DNA of 52,513 bases, taken from Thermoanaerobaculum sp. Its GTDB lineage: Bacteria; Acidobacteriota; Thermoanaerobaculia; Multivoradales; UBA5704. The position numbers were made by a program, and so were the translations under genes. Under the pieces are notes generated by a model. That model saw only the letters and a program-made list of their open reading frames with translations. It searched no databases and was not told the origin of the DNA. The DNA lies in NCBI GenBank assembly GCA_021154885.1, contig JAJKHS010000017.1, positions 1 to 52,513 of the forward strand, written 5' to 3'. This document shows, piece by piece, positions 1 to 5,780 of this stretch. Each line of letters opens with the position of its first letter. The stretch's first letter is position 1.

Positions 1-90
1 CGGCTCGTGGCTTCGAAGGTCTCAGCATCTGGCGTTGTGATGAGCACCTATGTTCCGGCTGGAGATATTGCGCTTGGCACAGTTGGTTAA
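1..90 (+). CDS. possible C-terminal end of an upstream gene (partial)
   Basis: The first 29 codons are open from the window edge and end in TAA at 88-90. That stop lies inside the cassette-boundary heptamer GTTAAGC. The encoded tail is small and hydrophobic (it ends ...DIALGTVG) and I do not recognise it. An open stretch this short can occur by chance, so this is a weak call. If real, it abuts the DUF4375 cassette with no room for an attC of its own. Confidence 0.22.
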   Translation, partial: RLVASKVSASGVVMSTYVPAGDIALGTVG

Positions 91-92
91 GC
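86..92 (+). other. cassette boundary (attC core site, GTTRRRY)
   Basis: GTTAAGC fits the GTTRRRY consensus of the integron recombination point (G^TTRRRY). It lies 17 nt before the DUF4375 start codon. It differs at one base from the reverse complement of GCCTAAC, the R'' box of that cassette's own attC at 559-565. I read it as the 5' junction of cassette 1. Alone it is a 7-nt match; support comes from the attC downstream. Confidence 0.4.
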
Positions 93-108
93 CTAGCCGA
101 GACACATC

Positions 109-564
109 ATGGATAAGAACGAGTTCCTGATAGAACTTTCTGAGAGCGACCGAACCGAATTTGGTCGCGTACCCTTTGTGAACCAAGGGGAGACACAAAG
201 GGTCTTCTCCGCCGTGTGGGCGCTTGAGAGTCAGGTCAATAACGGCGGTTTTGAGCAGTACTTTGTGAGCTCCGACGGTGACACCGCGGAGTTCGCGCCG
301 CTGGCGCTACGCACGATTGGAGCTAATACTTGCGCCGATGTGGTCGAACGGGCGCTACGAGCTCTGTCATCCACGCCGCTGCCGGCCTCCCAGACCGTCC
401 GAGAGGAGTTGATTGATTCTGCTCCTGACGAGGTCAAGGACAAACTTGAGGAACTCGACCAGGCCTTTTTCGCCTATCCAGACGACCTGACCGCCCTGCT
501 GTTTGCTTACGTCGCGACCTATCCAGAAGCCTTCGGACCGGTGCCTACGATGGGAGACGCCTAA
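109..564 (+). CDS. DUF4375 (DMP19-like) protein, integron cassette cargo
   Basis: A 151-aa soluble protein. The segment NGGFEQYF at residues 45-52 is the signature of the DUF4375 family, whose best-known member is the DNA-mimic protein DMP19. The rest is acidic and helical, as in the family (for example APDEVKDKLEELDQAFF near residue 105). The length fits a single-domain member. The gene starts at ATG 109 without an obvious Shine-Dalgarno sequence. Its TAA stop (562-564) falls inside the GCCTAAC box that opens an attC site, an arrangement typical of integron cassettes. The cellular role of the family is unknown. DNA mimicry is a suggestion from one homologue and cannot be read from this sequence. 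Confidence 0.8.
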   Translation: MDKNEFLIELSESDRTEFGRVPFVNQGETQRVFSAVWALESQVNNGGFEQYFVSSDGDTAEFAPLALRTIGANTCADVVERALRALSSTPLPASQTVREELIDSAPDEVKDKLEELDQAFFAYPDDLTALLFAYVATYPEAFGPVPTMGDA

Positions 565-642
565 CACCGAATTGCAGCGGACGACCACCTCTTCCTCGCT
601 TCGCTCAGGCGAGTGTTCGCCGCTGAATTTAAGTCGTTAGGC
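559..642 (+). other. integron attC site 1
   Basis: R'' GCCTAAC (559-565) and R' GTTAGGC (636-642) are perfect reverse complements, 84 nt end to end. Just inside them, GAATTGCAGCGG (L'') pairs with CCGCTGAATT (L') and leaves one extra unpaired G on the L'' side. This is the extrahelical-base arrangement that marks attC sites. The centre holds a further hairpin (CTCGC...GCGAG) around 597-613. The preceding gene's stop codon sits inside R''. Known biology: such sites are recombined as folded single strands by IntI. A covariance search with the attC model would settle it. Confidence 0.85.
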
Positions 643-649
643 TCCATCG

Positions 650-1189
650 TCACTCATGCAGGCCACGCCACAGAGAGTAGTCAGAGTGATCGTCGATCCT
701 CAGGAGCGTTTTGAGATAGCTCCTGAAGGACCAACTGAGATGCAGGGTACTGTCGCGAGTGAGGGCGTCAAAGGAATCCCCCAGGTCTTTTCGCGAGAGT
801 TTGCTTGAGGCATAGGCGCGTACCAGTATTCCCACGGACCCAGCGACCTTGCTTCCATGCCCCTCTAGAATCTGGCGCAGAGCGAGGTCGTCCGTCAATA
901 TGAGCGATTGAAACGCCTCAGCCCTTGCCAGAACGAAGACCTGGGCGTCCGCCGGCTGGATCTTAGGCCCGATCGTGCGCAGGGCTTCCTGCCATTCCGA
1001 AGTCTCGACTGGGGAGATCCTGAACTTTACGCCTACCTCCTGCAGGGAAGTGGCGCCCGAATGCCGGTCCGCGAGCTCTCGCGCGACGAGGTCTGGAAGG
1101 ACCAGCGGCTCCACTACGGCGAGCGTCGCCAGTTTTCCGATTTCTTGGAGATGAAGAACCGGTCCGGTATCCGAGATTGCCTCAGGCAC
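650..1189 (-). CDS. PIN-domain (DUF3368-type) toxin
   Basis: A 179-aa PIN-fold protein. It opens ISDTGPVLHLQEIG, the usual start of the DUF3368/VapC-like group. Likely Mg2+-binding acids are Asp7, Glu38, Asp81 (in ADAQV) and Asp100/Asp101 (in LTDD). PIN toxins are RNases, usually cutting tRNA or other RNA, and are held in check by a partner antitoxin. The start is GTG at 1189, overlapping the upstream antitoxin stop by 8 nt, so the two are translationally coupled. The pair lies on the strand opposite to the cassette direction. Toxin-antitoxin cassettes often do this, because they carry their own promoter and stabilise the array. Substrate cannot be told from the sequence. Confidence 0.8.
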   Translation of the reverse strand: MPEAISDTGPVLHLQEIGKLATLAVVEPLVLPDLVARELADRHSGATSLQEVGVKFRISPVETSEWQEALRTIGPKIQPADAQVFVLARAEAFQSLILTDDLALRQILEGHGSKVAGSVGILVRAYASSKLSRKDLGDSFDALTRDSTLHLSWSFRSYLKTLLRIDDHSDYSLWRGLHE

Positions 1190-1439
1190 CCTTCAGGCCC
1201 CACTCGAAATCGCGGCGCAGGGCGTCTCTCTGGTAGTCGATCTCTCCAAGCCGTTCCAAGCCCAGCTCTTTGAGGGCAATATCCCGGGAAACCTTCCCCA
1301 GCAGGTACGCCTCGGTTAGAGCTTCCTGGTAGAGTGCTTCTACTCCGGCCTGCAAAGCCTGTGCGATCACCGTGGCCTCATCCTCCCCTGTCTGGGTGAC
1401 GAGAAAGTCCAAGTGCTCCCTCAGCGCTGTGTTTCTCAT
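1182..1439 (-). CDS. antitoxin partner of the PIN toxin
   Basis: An 85-aa protein directly upstream of the PIN toxin, overlapping it by 8 nt. The N-terminal half (TALREHLDFLVTQTGEDEAT, then VIAQALQAGVEALY) looks like a ribbon-helix-helix DNA-binding module. The C-terminal half (LLGKVSRDIALKELGLERLG) resembles the antitoxins that accompany DUF3368 proteins. Expected role: bind and neutralise the toxin and repress the shared promoter. The ATG at 1439 follows a GAGAGG stretch. A near-perfect palindrome lies about 200 nt upstream (1639-1659) and could be an operator, although it is rather distant. Confidence 0.72.
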   Translation of the reverse strand: MRNTALREHLDFLVTQTGEDEATVIAQALQAGVEALYQEALTEAYLLGKVSRDIALKELGLERLGEIDYQRDALRRDFEWGLKGA

Positions 1440-1496
1440 CTCATACCTCTCGAGGAGAGTCTACCACCCTGGACGCTTCGGGAATAGGAACGACCT

Positions 1497-1627
1497 GCCG
1501 CCGATGCTCCTCTCCCTCGCCGGGCTCCCAGCCCAGACGCAACCTCCTGGCGGCACCCGCGGGGCAGCTCGACATCGGCGAGGCCTTCGCCGAGTGGTCC
1601 GCCCTCCCCTGGCCCGCCAAGCCCTGA
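1497..1627 (+). pseudogene. sulfatase C-terminal remnant, copy A
   Basis: In one frame the stretch from 1497 reads LPPMLLSLAGLPAQ, which resembles the internal 'DLxPTLLxLAGLP' segment of type I sulfatases. After a frame change the tail reads WSALPWPAKP and stops at 1625-1627. That ending matches SWPTKP-stop of the second remnant at 3300. I take it as a decayed, rearranged end of a sulfatase gene. It has no start and no catalytic part. The rest of the gene-free stretch 1440-1960 holds the palindrome, direct repeat and short ORF listed separately. Confidence 0.45.
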
Positions 1628-1638
1628 GCTCGGCCGCC

Positions 1639-1659
1639 AGTATACGACCATCGTATACT
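1639..1659. promoter_or_regulatory. palindrome, operator-like or start of a lost HicB-type gene
   Basis: Arms AGTATACGA and TCGTATACT are perfect inverted repeats of 9 bp around a 3-nt centre (CCA). Two readings are possible. It may be an operator for a toxin-antitoxin promoter. Alternatively, on the minus strand ATG at 1666 would encode MTQYTMVVYW, which resembles the start of HicB-family antitoxins, so the palindrome could be part of a truncated gene. I cannot choose between them. Confidence 0.35.
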
Positions 1660-1684
1660 GAGTCAATCCGGACCGGGCGTCTAC

Positions 1685-1797
1685 CTTCGGGACGCTTATA
1701 CGCCTGCTCCGGCACCCAATTGACGAGTCTTAGAGATCAGCGTAGACTCCAACCCATGTGGAATGAATAACTTCTCCGGGAAGCCTCCGGCAAGCTC
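1685..1797 (+). repeat. 113-nt direct repeat, copy A
   Basis: This stretch matches 3506-3618 without gaps, with 9 differences in 113 positions (8 transitions, 1 transversion; about 92% identity). It carries the promoter-like pair TTGACG/TAGACT and the beginning of a short reading frame (M-N/D-NFSGKPPAS). Both copies follow a sulfatase tail. The two copies bracket the esterase gene. Confidence 0.85.
1720..1748 (+). promoter_or_regulatory. sigma70-type promoter in repeat copy A (Pc-like)
   Basis: TTGACG (1720-1725), a 17-nt spacer and TAGACT (1743-1748). Both hexamers and the spacer are conserved in the second copy. The pattern resembles the integron cassette promoter PcS (TTGACA-17-TAAACT). 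The ATG at 1763 begins only 14 nt after the -10 box, so a transcript would be nearly leaderless. Confidence 0.5.
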
Positions 1798-1906
1798 CTC
1801 AAGGTCGAGGTCCACTTCTCCCTCACACACGAACGAGCTTGCCGAGTCCCCTGACGACCTTATCGAAAGTGCCACTCCCTACGTTGACTGCGCCGTCTTC
1901 GACTGA
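1763..1906 (+). CDS. possible short cassette ORF (47 aa)
   Basis: ATG at 1763 opens a 47-aa frame: MNNFSGKPPASS, a Ser/Arg-rich stretch, then an acidic end (ELAESPDDLIESATPYVDCAVFD). There is no Shine-Dalgarno sequence, but a good promoter ends 14 nt upstream. The first 11 residues are kept in the second repeat copy (N to D at residue 2), where the frame stops after MDNFSGKPPASSGV. The stop is 13 nt before a GCCTAAC box, the position expected of a cassette gene. I do not recognise the product, and it may not be expressed. Confidence 0.25.
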   Translation: MNNFSGKPPASSSRSRSTSPSHTNELAESPDDLIESATPYVDCAVFD

Positions 1907-1918
1907 CCGCGAGCAGAC

Positions 1919-1925
1919 GCCTAAC
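1919..1925 (+). other. orphan attC R'' box (truncated attC)
   Basis: GCCTAAC here is the exact reverse complement of GTTAGGC at 636-642, the 5' end of the cassette that carries the toxin-antitoxin pair. The sequence after it (GGCGGCGGCGGG...) does not fold like an attC, and no GTTRRRY partner follows. It may be the end of cassette 2 with the rest of its attC lost at the junction with the esterase gene. Seven bases could also match by chance. Confidence 0.35.
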
Positions 1926-1987
1926 GGCGGCGGCGGGCGTAGGAGTGGCTGAAGAGTGGCTTGCTTTTCCTGCGAGGAGGTACTGGC

Positions 1988-2851
1988 GTGCTTAGGTCTC
2001 ACGGAGTTTTGGTGGCTCTTCTCTGGGCACTACTGTTTCCCATCCTCGGTGTTCAGGCCAACGCCGCGGAGAAGGCGGCACCGCTGGTCATTGGCGACGT
2101 GTTCACGATCGACTCGAAGATCCTGGGCGAAACCCGGCGCATCAACGTCTATCCTCCGCCTGGCTACGCGGAGTCGCGCGACGCACGGGTTCCAGTGCTC
2201 TATATGCCAGATGGCGGTATGGCCGAAGACTTCTTGCATGTGGCTGGTCTTGTACAGATCGGTGTGACCAATGGGACGATGCGATCCTTCTTGTTGGTGG
2301 GAATCGAGAATACGCAGCGTCGTCGCGATATGACCGGCCCCACGGAGAACGAGAATGACAAGAAGATCGCGCCGCGCGTGGGAGGCTCGGAAGGGTTTCG
2401 CCGATTCATTCGCGATGAGTTGATGCCGCAGGTGAAAAAACGCTATCGTACGACGAATGAAGCGGCGATCGTTGGAGAGTCGCTGGCCGGGTTGTTCGTC
2501 GTGGAGACGTTTCTCCTGGAGCCCGAGTTGTTTGATACTTATATCGCCATAGATCCCAGCCTTTGGTGGAACAACCAAAAGTTGGTAAATGGCGCGGCAG
2601 AGCGGTTGCGTTCGCGGCCGAGCCTGGAGAAGACGCTCTATTTCGTCAGCAGTGACGAGCACGAGAATGCGGAGATCATGCAACGGTTTGCGGAGGTGCT
2701 GAGCAAGAATGCGCCGTCACGGATCCATTGGCACTATGAGAAGATGCCGGAAGAGAAACATTCTACGATTTACCATCCAGCAGCACTGAAGGCGTTCCGT
2801 ACGGTGTTCGATCCACACACGGCGGCGAGCAAGCAGGTCCCAAGCCGCTGA
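1988..2851 (+). CDS. secreted alpha/beta-hydrolase, esterase-D family
   Basis: A 287-aa protein when started at GTG 1988, which has GAGGAGG seven nt upstream (1974-1980). This fits better than the upstream TTG at 1961. Residues 1-25 form a signal peptide (hydrophobic VLVALLWALLFPILGV, then ANA/A). The mature part matches the putative esterase family (PF00756: esterase D, enterochelin-esterase-like). The nucleophile elbow is GESLAG with Ser165. A late His in KHSTIYHPA and an acid in SSDEHE could complete the triad. Such enzymes cleave simple or siderophore esters. The substrate is not predictable here, and the enterochelin-esterase likeness is of fold only. The gene sits between two copies of a direct repeat and may have arrived separately from the cassettes. 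Confidence 0.75.
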   Translation: MLRSHGVLVALLWALLFPILGVQANAAEKAAPLVIGDVFTIDSKILGETRRINVYPPPGYAESRDARVPVLYMPDGGMAEDFLHVAGLVQIGVTNGTMRSFLLVGIENTQRRRDMTGPTENENDKKIAPRVGGSEGFRRFIRDELMPQVKKRYRTTNEAAIVGESLAGLFVVETFLLEPELFDTYIAIDPSLWWNNQKLVNGAAERLRSRPSLEKTLYFVSSDEHENAEIMQRFAEVLSKNAPSRIHWHYEKMPEEKHSTIYHPAALKAFRTVFDPHTAASKQVPSR

Positions 2852-2990
2852 TGGAACACGATTGGGGAGCTCGGCGGTCGCGGATCGGCTTATACTTTCG
2901 GCGATGGCTTGGATCTGTTTGACGCGGCAGGCGCCTGAGCGTCACGAGCGCTCTCCCGGACGACTCGAGAATCGACGTTGCCCGGGAGAG

Positions 2991-3300
2991 GTGCCGCTCG
3001 TCCTGGTGACGGTGCTGCTGCTGTCGTCGCTGGGCTGCGCCGGGCTTGGACAGCGTGGTTCGCGCCCGCTCGCCTCGCCGCCGGCTCCGCGTCGTGCGGA
3101 CACCGAGGCACAAGCTGATCATCTGGAAAGACCCGGCCCGCGGCGACGAGCTCTATGACTTGGTGGCCGACCCGGCGGAAGCGCACAACCTCGTCGCCGA
3201 GCCCGCGGCGCAGGAGGTGCTACGCGACCTGCGCTCCCGCCTGCGCGTCTGGATGCAGCGCAACGCCGACCCCGCCCTCTCCTGGCCCACCAAGCCCTGA
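2991..3300 (+). pseudogene. sulfatase remnant with internal deletion, copy B
   Basis: GTG at 2991 starts VPLVLVTVLLLSSLGC, a lipoprotein-type signal peptide with an LSSLGC lipobox. Within about 30 nt the coding sense continues in another frame as a sulfatase C-terminus: VRTPRHKLIIW, then ELYDLVADPAEAHNL, ending SWPTKP-stop at 3300. The 'ELYDLxxDPxExxNL' motif is standard for the C-terminal subdomain of type I sulfatases. The catalytic N-terminal domain with the formylglycine site (CxPxR), normally about 400 residues, is absent. A large internal deletion has fused the two ends out of frame, so this is non-functional. Confidence 0.6.
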
Positions 3301-3322
3301 GCTGACTTGGCCTCGATGCTTA

Positions 3323-3472
3323 GGAGCCTGCGCGGCAGAAAAACCGATCAAGGACATCAAGGACAGCAGGGACAATAAAATCCGGACCTGGCATCAGCCT
3401 TGTGTCTTTGAGGTCCTTGTCGTCCCTGATGTCTTTTACGTCCTTGCTTCTCGTTTCTGCCGCGCAGGCTCC
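3323..3472. repeat. 150-nt inverted-repeat element (MITE-like)
   Basis: Left arm GGAGCCTGCGCGGCAGAAA (3323-3341) and right arm TTTCTGCCGCGCAGGCTCC (3454-3472) are perfect 19-nt inverted repeats. The interior is also imperfectly palindromic: AAGGACATCAAGGACAGCA on the left echoes AAGGACGTAAAAGACATCA on the reverse strand of the right. It is absent from the corresponding place after the copy A sulfatase tail, so it looks inserted. It has no coding capacity. Together with the direct repeat and a cassette boundary it fills the gene-free stretch 3301-3741. Confidence 0.7.
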
Positions 3473-3505
3473 AAGGGTCCTCCAGAGAATGCGCAATGCT
3501 TGGCT

Positions 3506-3618
3506 CTTCGGGACGCCTATACGTCTGCTCTGGCACCCCATTGACGAGTCTTAGAAATCAGCGTAGACTCCAACCCACGTGAAATGGATAACTTCTCTGG
3601 GAAGCCTCCGGCAAGCTC
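3506..3618 (+). repeat. 113-nt direct repeat, copy B
   Basis: Gap-free counterpart of 1685-1797. The reading frame begun at ATG 3584 (MDNFSGKPPASSGV) stops at once after the end of homology, so this copy is a broken version of the copy A arrangement. Confidence 0.85.
3541..3569 (+). promoter_or_regulatory. sigma70-type promoter in repeat copy B
   Basis: TTGACG (3541-3546), a 17-nt spacer and TAGACT (3564-3569), all conserved with copy A although the two copies differ at nine other positions. It points toward the glyoxalase gene about 170 nt downstream and could drive it. Confidence 0.45.
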
Positions 3619-3687
3619 AGGGGTATGAGCGTTGACGATATGCATTCCCGGGTGGCGAGGTGAGGGCGGATAAAGGTTAATCTTGCG

Positions 3688-3694
3688 GTTAGAC
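3688..3694 (+). other. cassette 5' boundary (GTTAGAC) of the glyoxalase cassette
   Basis: GTTAGAC fits GTTRRRY. Extended to GTTAGACGTC (3688-3697), it is the exact 10-nt reverse complement of GACGTCTAAC (4154-4163) at the start of attC site 2. This is expected if TT(3689)...G(4228) was once a free circular cassette. The 20 nt before it (AAAGGTTAATCTTGCG) resemble the L' arm of an attC, so the 3' half of a preceding attC probably survives here. Confidence 0.7.
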
Positions 3695-3741
3695 GTCGGA
3701 AGCGCTACCCTCGGAGATTTCAGCCAACATCGGAGGTCTGA

Positions 3742-4128
3742 ATGCGAAGAGTCACAGGCATTGGCGGCATCTTCATGAGCGCCAAGGATCCCAAGGCGCT
3801 ATGCGATTGGTACAAGAAGCACCTCGGGATTGACGTTCAGGACTGGGGTGGAGCAGCCTTCACCTGGACTGACTCCGAAGGCAACCCGACCAAGGGAACT
3901 ACGATCTGGTCGGTCGGTCCAGCGGACGGCAACCACTTCGCTCCGAGCAAGTCGACCTTCATGGTCAACTATCGAGTCGAAGATCTGGCAGCACTTCTCA
4001 AAGCACTGCGCGAGGAAGGTTGCAACGTGCTGGAGAAGACAGACGACTCGGAGTACGGGAAATTCTGATGGGTCATGGATCCAGAGGGCAACAAAGTTGA
4101 ACTTTGGCAACCGCCGCAAGGGCAATGA
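3742..4128 (+). pseudogene. glyoxalase/bleomycin-resistance (VOC) protein with one internal stop
   Basis: Residues 1-108 are a VOC-superfamily protein: GIGGIFMSAKDPKALCDWYKKHLGI, then VNYRVEDLAALL. The frame stops at TGA 4066-4068. Read through it, the same frame gives WVMDPEGNKVELWQPPQGQ and a second TGA at 4126-4128. That is the conserved end of this family, including the metal-ligand Glu of KVELW. Homologues usually have Gly at the stop position (YGKFGWVMDPEGN), so a GGA-to-TGA change is the simplest explanation. Without the last strand the metal site is incomplete. The whole gene sits in an attC-bounded cassette of 540 bp. A sequencing error cannot be excluded. Confidence 0.8.
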
Positions 4129-4156
4129 AGTTCGGTTACTCGCGAGGAGGACCGAC

Positions 4157-4234
4157 GTCTAACCCCTCGCTCAACCGGACGCCCAACAGCCGGCTTCGCC
4201 GTCTGTCGGTCGCCGGTTAACTCGAACGTTGAGC
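4157..4234 (+). other. integron attC site 2
   Basis: R'' GTCTAAC (4157-4163) opens the site. The L' arm CCGGTTAACTCGAAC runs into R' GTTGAGC (4228-4234). L'' (TCGCTCAACCGG) pairs with L' (CCGGTTAACTCGA) with an offset base. The L'/R' sequence closely resembles the well-known GGCTTAACTCAAGCGTTRRRY type. The middle (ACAGCCGGCTTCGCCGTCTGT) forms the terminal hairpin. R' belongs to the next cassette, which explains why R'' and R' are not complementary here. The MOSC gene starts 16 nt after the site. Confidence 0.82.
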
Positions 4235-4249
4235 GGACTCGGATCGAGC

Positions 4250-5002
4250 ATGCTCATAGAAATCGGACATGTGGAGGCGATCTTCCGGTATCCCGTGAAG
4301 TCCATGGGCGGCGAACGACTCGAGGCCGCCGGGCTGGGCTGGCACGGCCTCGAGGGCGACCGACGCCTGGCATTCCGGCGGATCGATGACCGCAGCGGGT
4401 TCCCGTGGCTAACAGCATGCAAGCTTCCCGACATGCTCCTGTTTGCTCCGCACCGCCGTGAAGACGGTGCTCAGGGAGACCTTCCCACGCATGTGCGCAC
4501 GCCGGATGGCGAAGAGATGCCTGTCTTCGGGGAGGACTTGGCCACGGAGGTCGGACGTCGGTACGGGACTCCCGTGCAGATGATGCAGTTGAAGCATGGC
4601 ATCTTCGATGAAGCGAGCATTTCCGTGATTGCCTTCGATACGGTGAGCGAGATCGGACGACTCGCAGGGCGCAGCCTGGACGTGCGACGATTTCGCCCGA
4701 ATGTTGTAGTTCGGTTACTGCGATCAGTTCCCTTCCAGGAGGACGAGTGGTTGGGCGGTGTGCTCTCATTCGGCGAGGGGGAAGACGCCCCCGCCATCAC
4801 CGTTACGATGCGCGACGTTCGCTGCTCGATGGTGACCCTTGATCCCGACTCAGCAAGTTCTGCGCCAGAAGTGCTGAAGGCGGTCGTTCGTGCGCACCAG
4901 AACACCGCGGGAATCTACGGCGCGGTCACTCGCATCGGTCGACTGGCGGTCGGACAGACCATATTCCTCTGTGCGGCGACCGAGAAAAGGGAACGTGGGT
5001 GA
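4250..5002 (+). CDS. MOSC-domain protein
   Basis: A 250-aa protein from ATG 4250; the in-frame TTG at 4229 lies inside the attC and is rejected. Residues 1-90 form the MOSC N-terminal beta-barrel (VEAIFRYPVKSMGGERL, then GLEGDRRLAF). Residues 110-250 form the MOSC domain with the conserved Cys192 in VRCSMVTLDPD. MOSC proteins handle molybdenum-cofactor-bound sulfur or reduce N-hydroxylated compounds with molybdenum (YiiM, mARC and MoCo-sulfurase C-termini). The family is known, the substrate is not. It is the cargo of the cassette that opens with TTGAGC at 4229. I could not find its own attC downstream. Confidence 0.82.
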   Translation: MLIEIGHVEAIFRYPVKSMGGERLEAAGLGWHGLEGDRRLAFRRIDDRSGFPWLTACKLPDMLLFAPHRREDGAQGDLPTHVRTPDGEEMPVFGEDLATEVGRRYGTPVQMMQLKHGIFDEASISVIAFDTVSEIGRLAGRSLDVRRFRPNVVVRLLRSVPFQEDEWLGGVLSFGEGEDAPAITVTMRDVRCSMVTLDPDSASSAPEVLKAVVRAHQNTAGIYGAVTRIGRLAVGQTIFLCAATEKRERG

Positions 5003-5150
5003 TCGAAACACAATGTCCCGGCCGGAGGAGAGAAAGGAGATCAGACAAAAGCTAGGATGGAGGCGCTTCTCCGCTGTCTCGGTTGGCATGAATGACGAAA
5101 CCTTGAAAACATACGGACGCCGTTATGCGTCCATGAAAGGATCTTGCGAA

Positions 5151-5630
5151 ATGTCATATCTTAGTCGTCGGGTCATCATCCCTTTCATCAAGGAGCATCC
5201 TTTGATCGGGGGTGTGGCTTTCGCTGGCGTGGCTGCACTCATGATGGTCGATAGCCTGCAAACCGCAGGGCGAATCAAATCTCTGCGCGACGCTACACCG
5301 ATGCAAGGAGTCGTTTCCGCTGTGACGCAGGTGTCTTCCTTTCCCCCGAGGTGGGATGCCGACGTGCGTATAGGCAACGGTCAAACGGTGCAAGTTCGGG
5401 TGGGTAACGCCCGCTTGAATTCGTTGCAACCGGGTACGAGAGTTGCCGTGCTTCTTCCCAAGGCCGGTACAAGCGGCATTCTCGAAGAGCAACGACCGCG
5501 AGAGAGCTCGATTGACCTCGGGTTGTTTGATGTCACGTCATTGTTCTTCGGAGGACTTGTTATGCTGGCGGCTGGAATAGTCGTTGCGGTGGCTGGTAAC
5601 CGTCTCATGGGGCCGTCCGCATATCTATGA
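5151..5630 (+). CDS. DUF3592-like membrane protein
   Basis: 159 aa from ATG 5151, which has AAAGGA about ten nt upstream; an alternative ATG at 5092 would add 20 residues. Two hydrophobic segments (LIGGVAFAGVAALMMV near residue 18, FFGGLVMLAAGIVVAVAG near residue 135) flank a soluble domain. There, GVVSAVTQVSSFPPRWDADV and GNGQTVQVRVG...LQPGTRVAVLLP follow the DUF3592 pattern of a beta-rich domain between two membrane helices. Function of the family is unknown. The gene lies 148 nt after the MOSC gene and no cassette site separates them. Confidence 0.55.
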   Translation: MSYLSRRVIIPFIKEHPLIGGVAFAGVAALMMVDSLQTAGRIKSLRDATPMQGVVSAVTQVSSFPPRWDADVRIGNGQTVQVRVGNARLNSLQPGTRVAVLLPKAGTSGILEEQRPRESSIDLGLFDVTSLFFGGLVMLAAGIVVAVAGNRLMGPSAYL

Positions 5631-5780
5631 CCGGAAGAAGGCTCTGGCCCTGTGCCGTGAGGTTCTCCCCGGTCCTCCGGCACGACCGAAGCCGCCGAAG
5701 ACCGATTGGCGCTAGATGCGTACTCGTCGGCAGGTGCCGCCGAGGCTCCTGCCGGGTCGATCTGTGTTAGGAGGCAATGA

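Noticed and set aside
4066-4068. TGA as recoded glycine or selenocysteine in the glyoxalase gene
   Set aside because: TGA is the normal stop of many genes here, there is no SECIS-like hairpin, and the ancestral residue is Gly rather than Cys. A point mutation or sequencing error is simpler.
4229-4249. TTG start at 4229 for the MOSC protein
   Set aside because: It lies inside the attC recombination core. The ATG at 4250 gives the usual family N-terminus.
5757-5780. GTTAGGA before the DUF4386 gene as another cassette boundary
   Set aside because: The seventh base is A, not a pyrimidine, and no pairing arms surround it. The AGGAGG there is simply the ribosome binding site.
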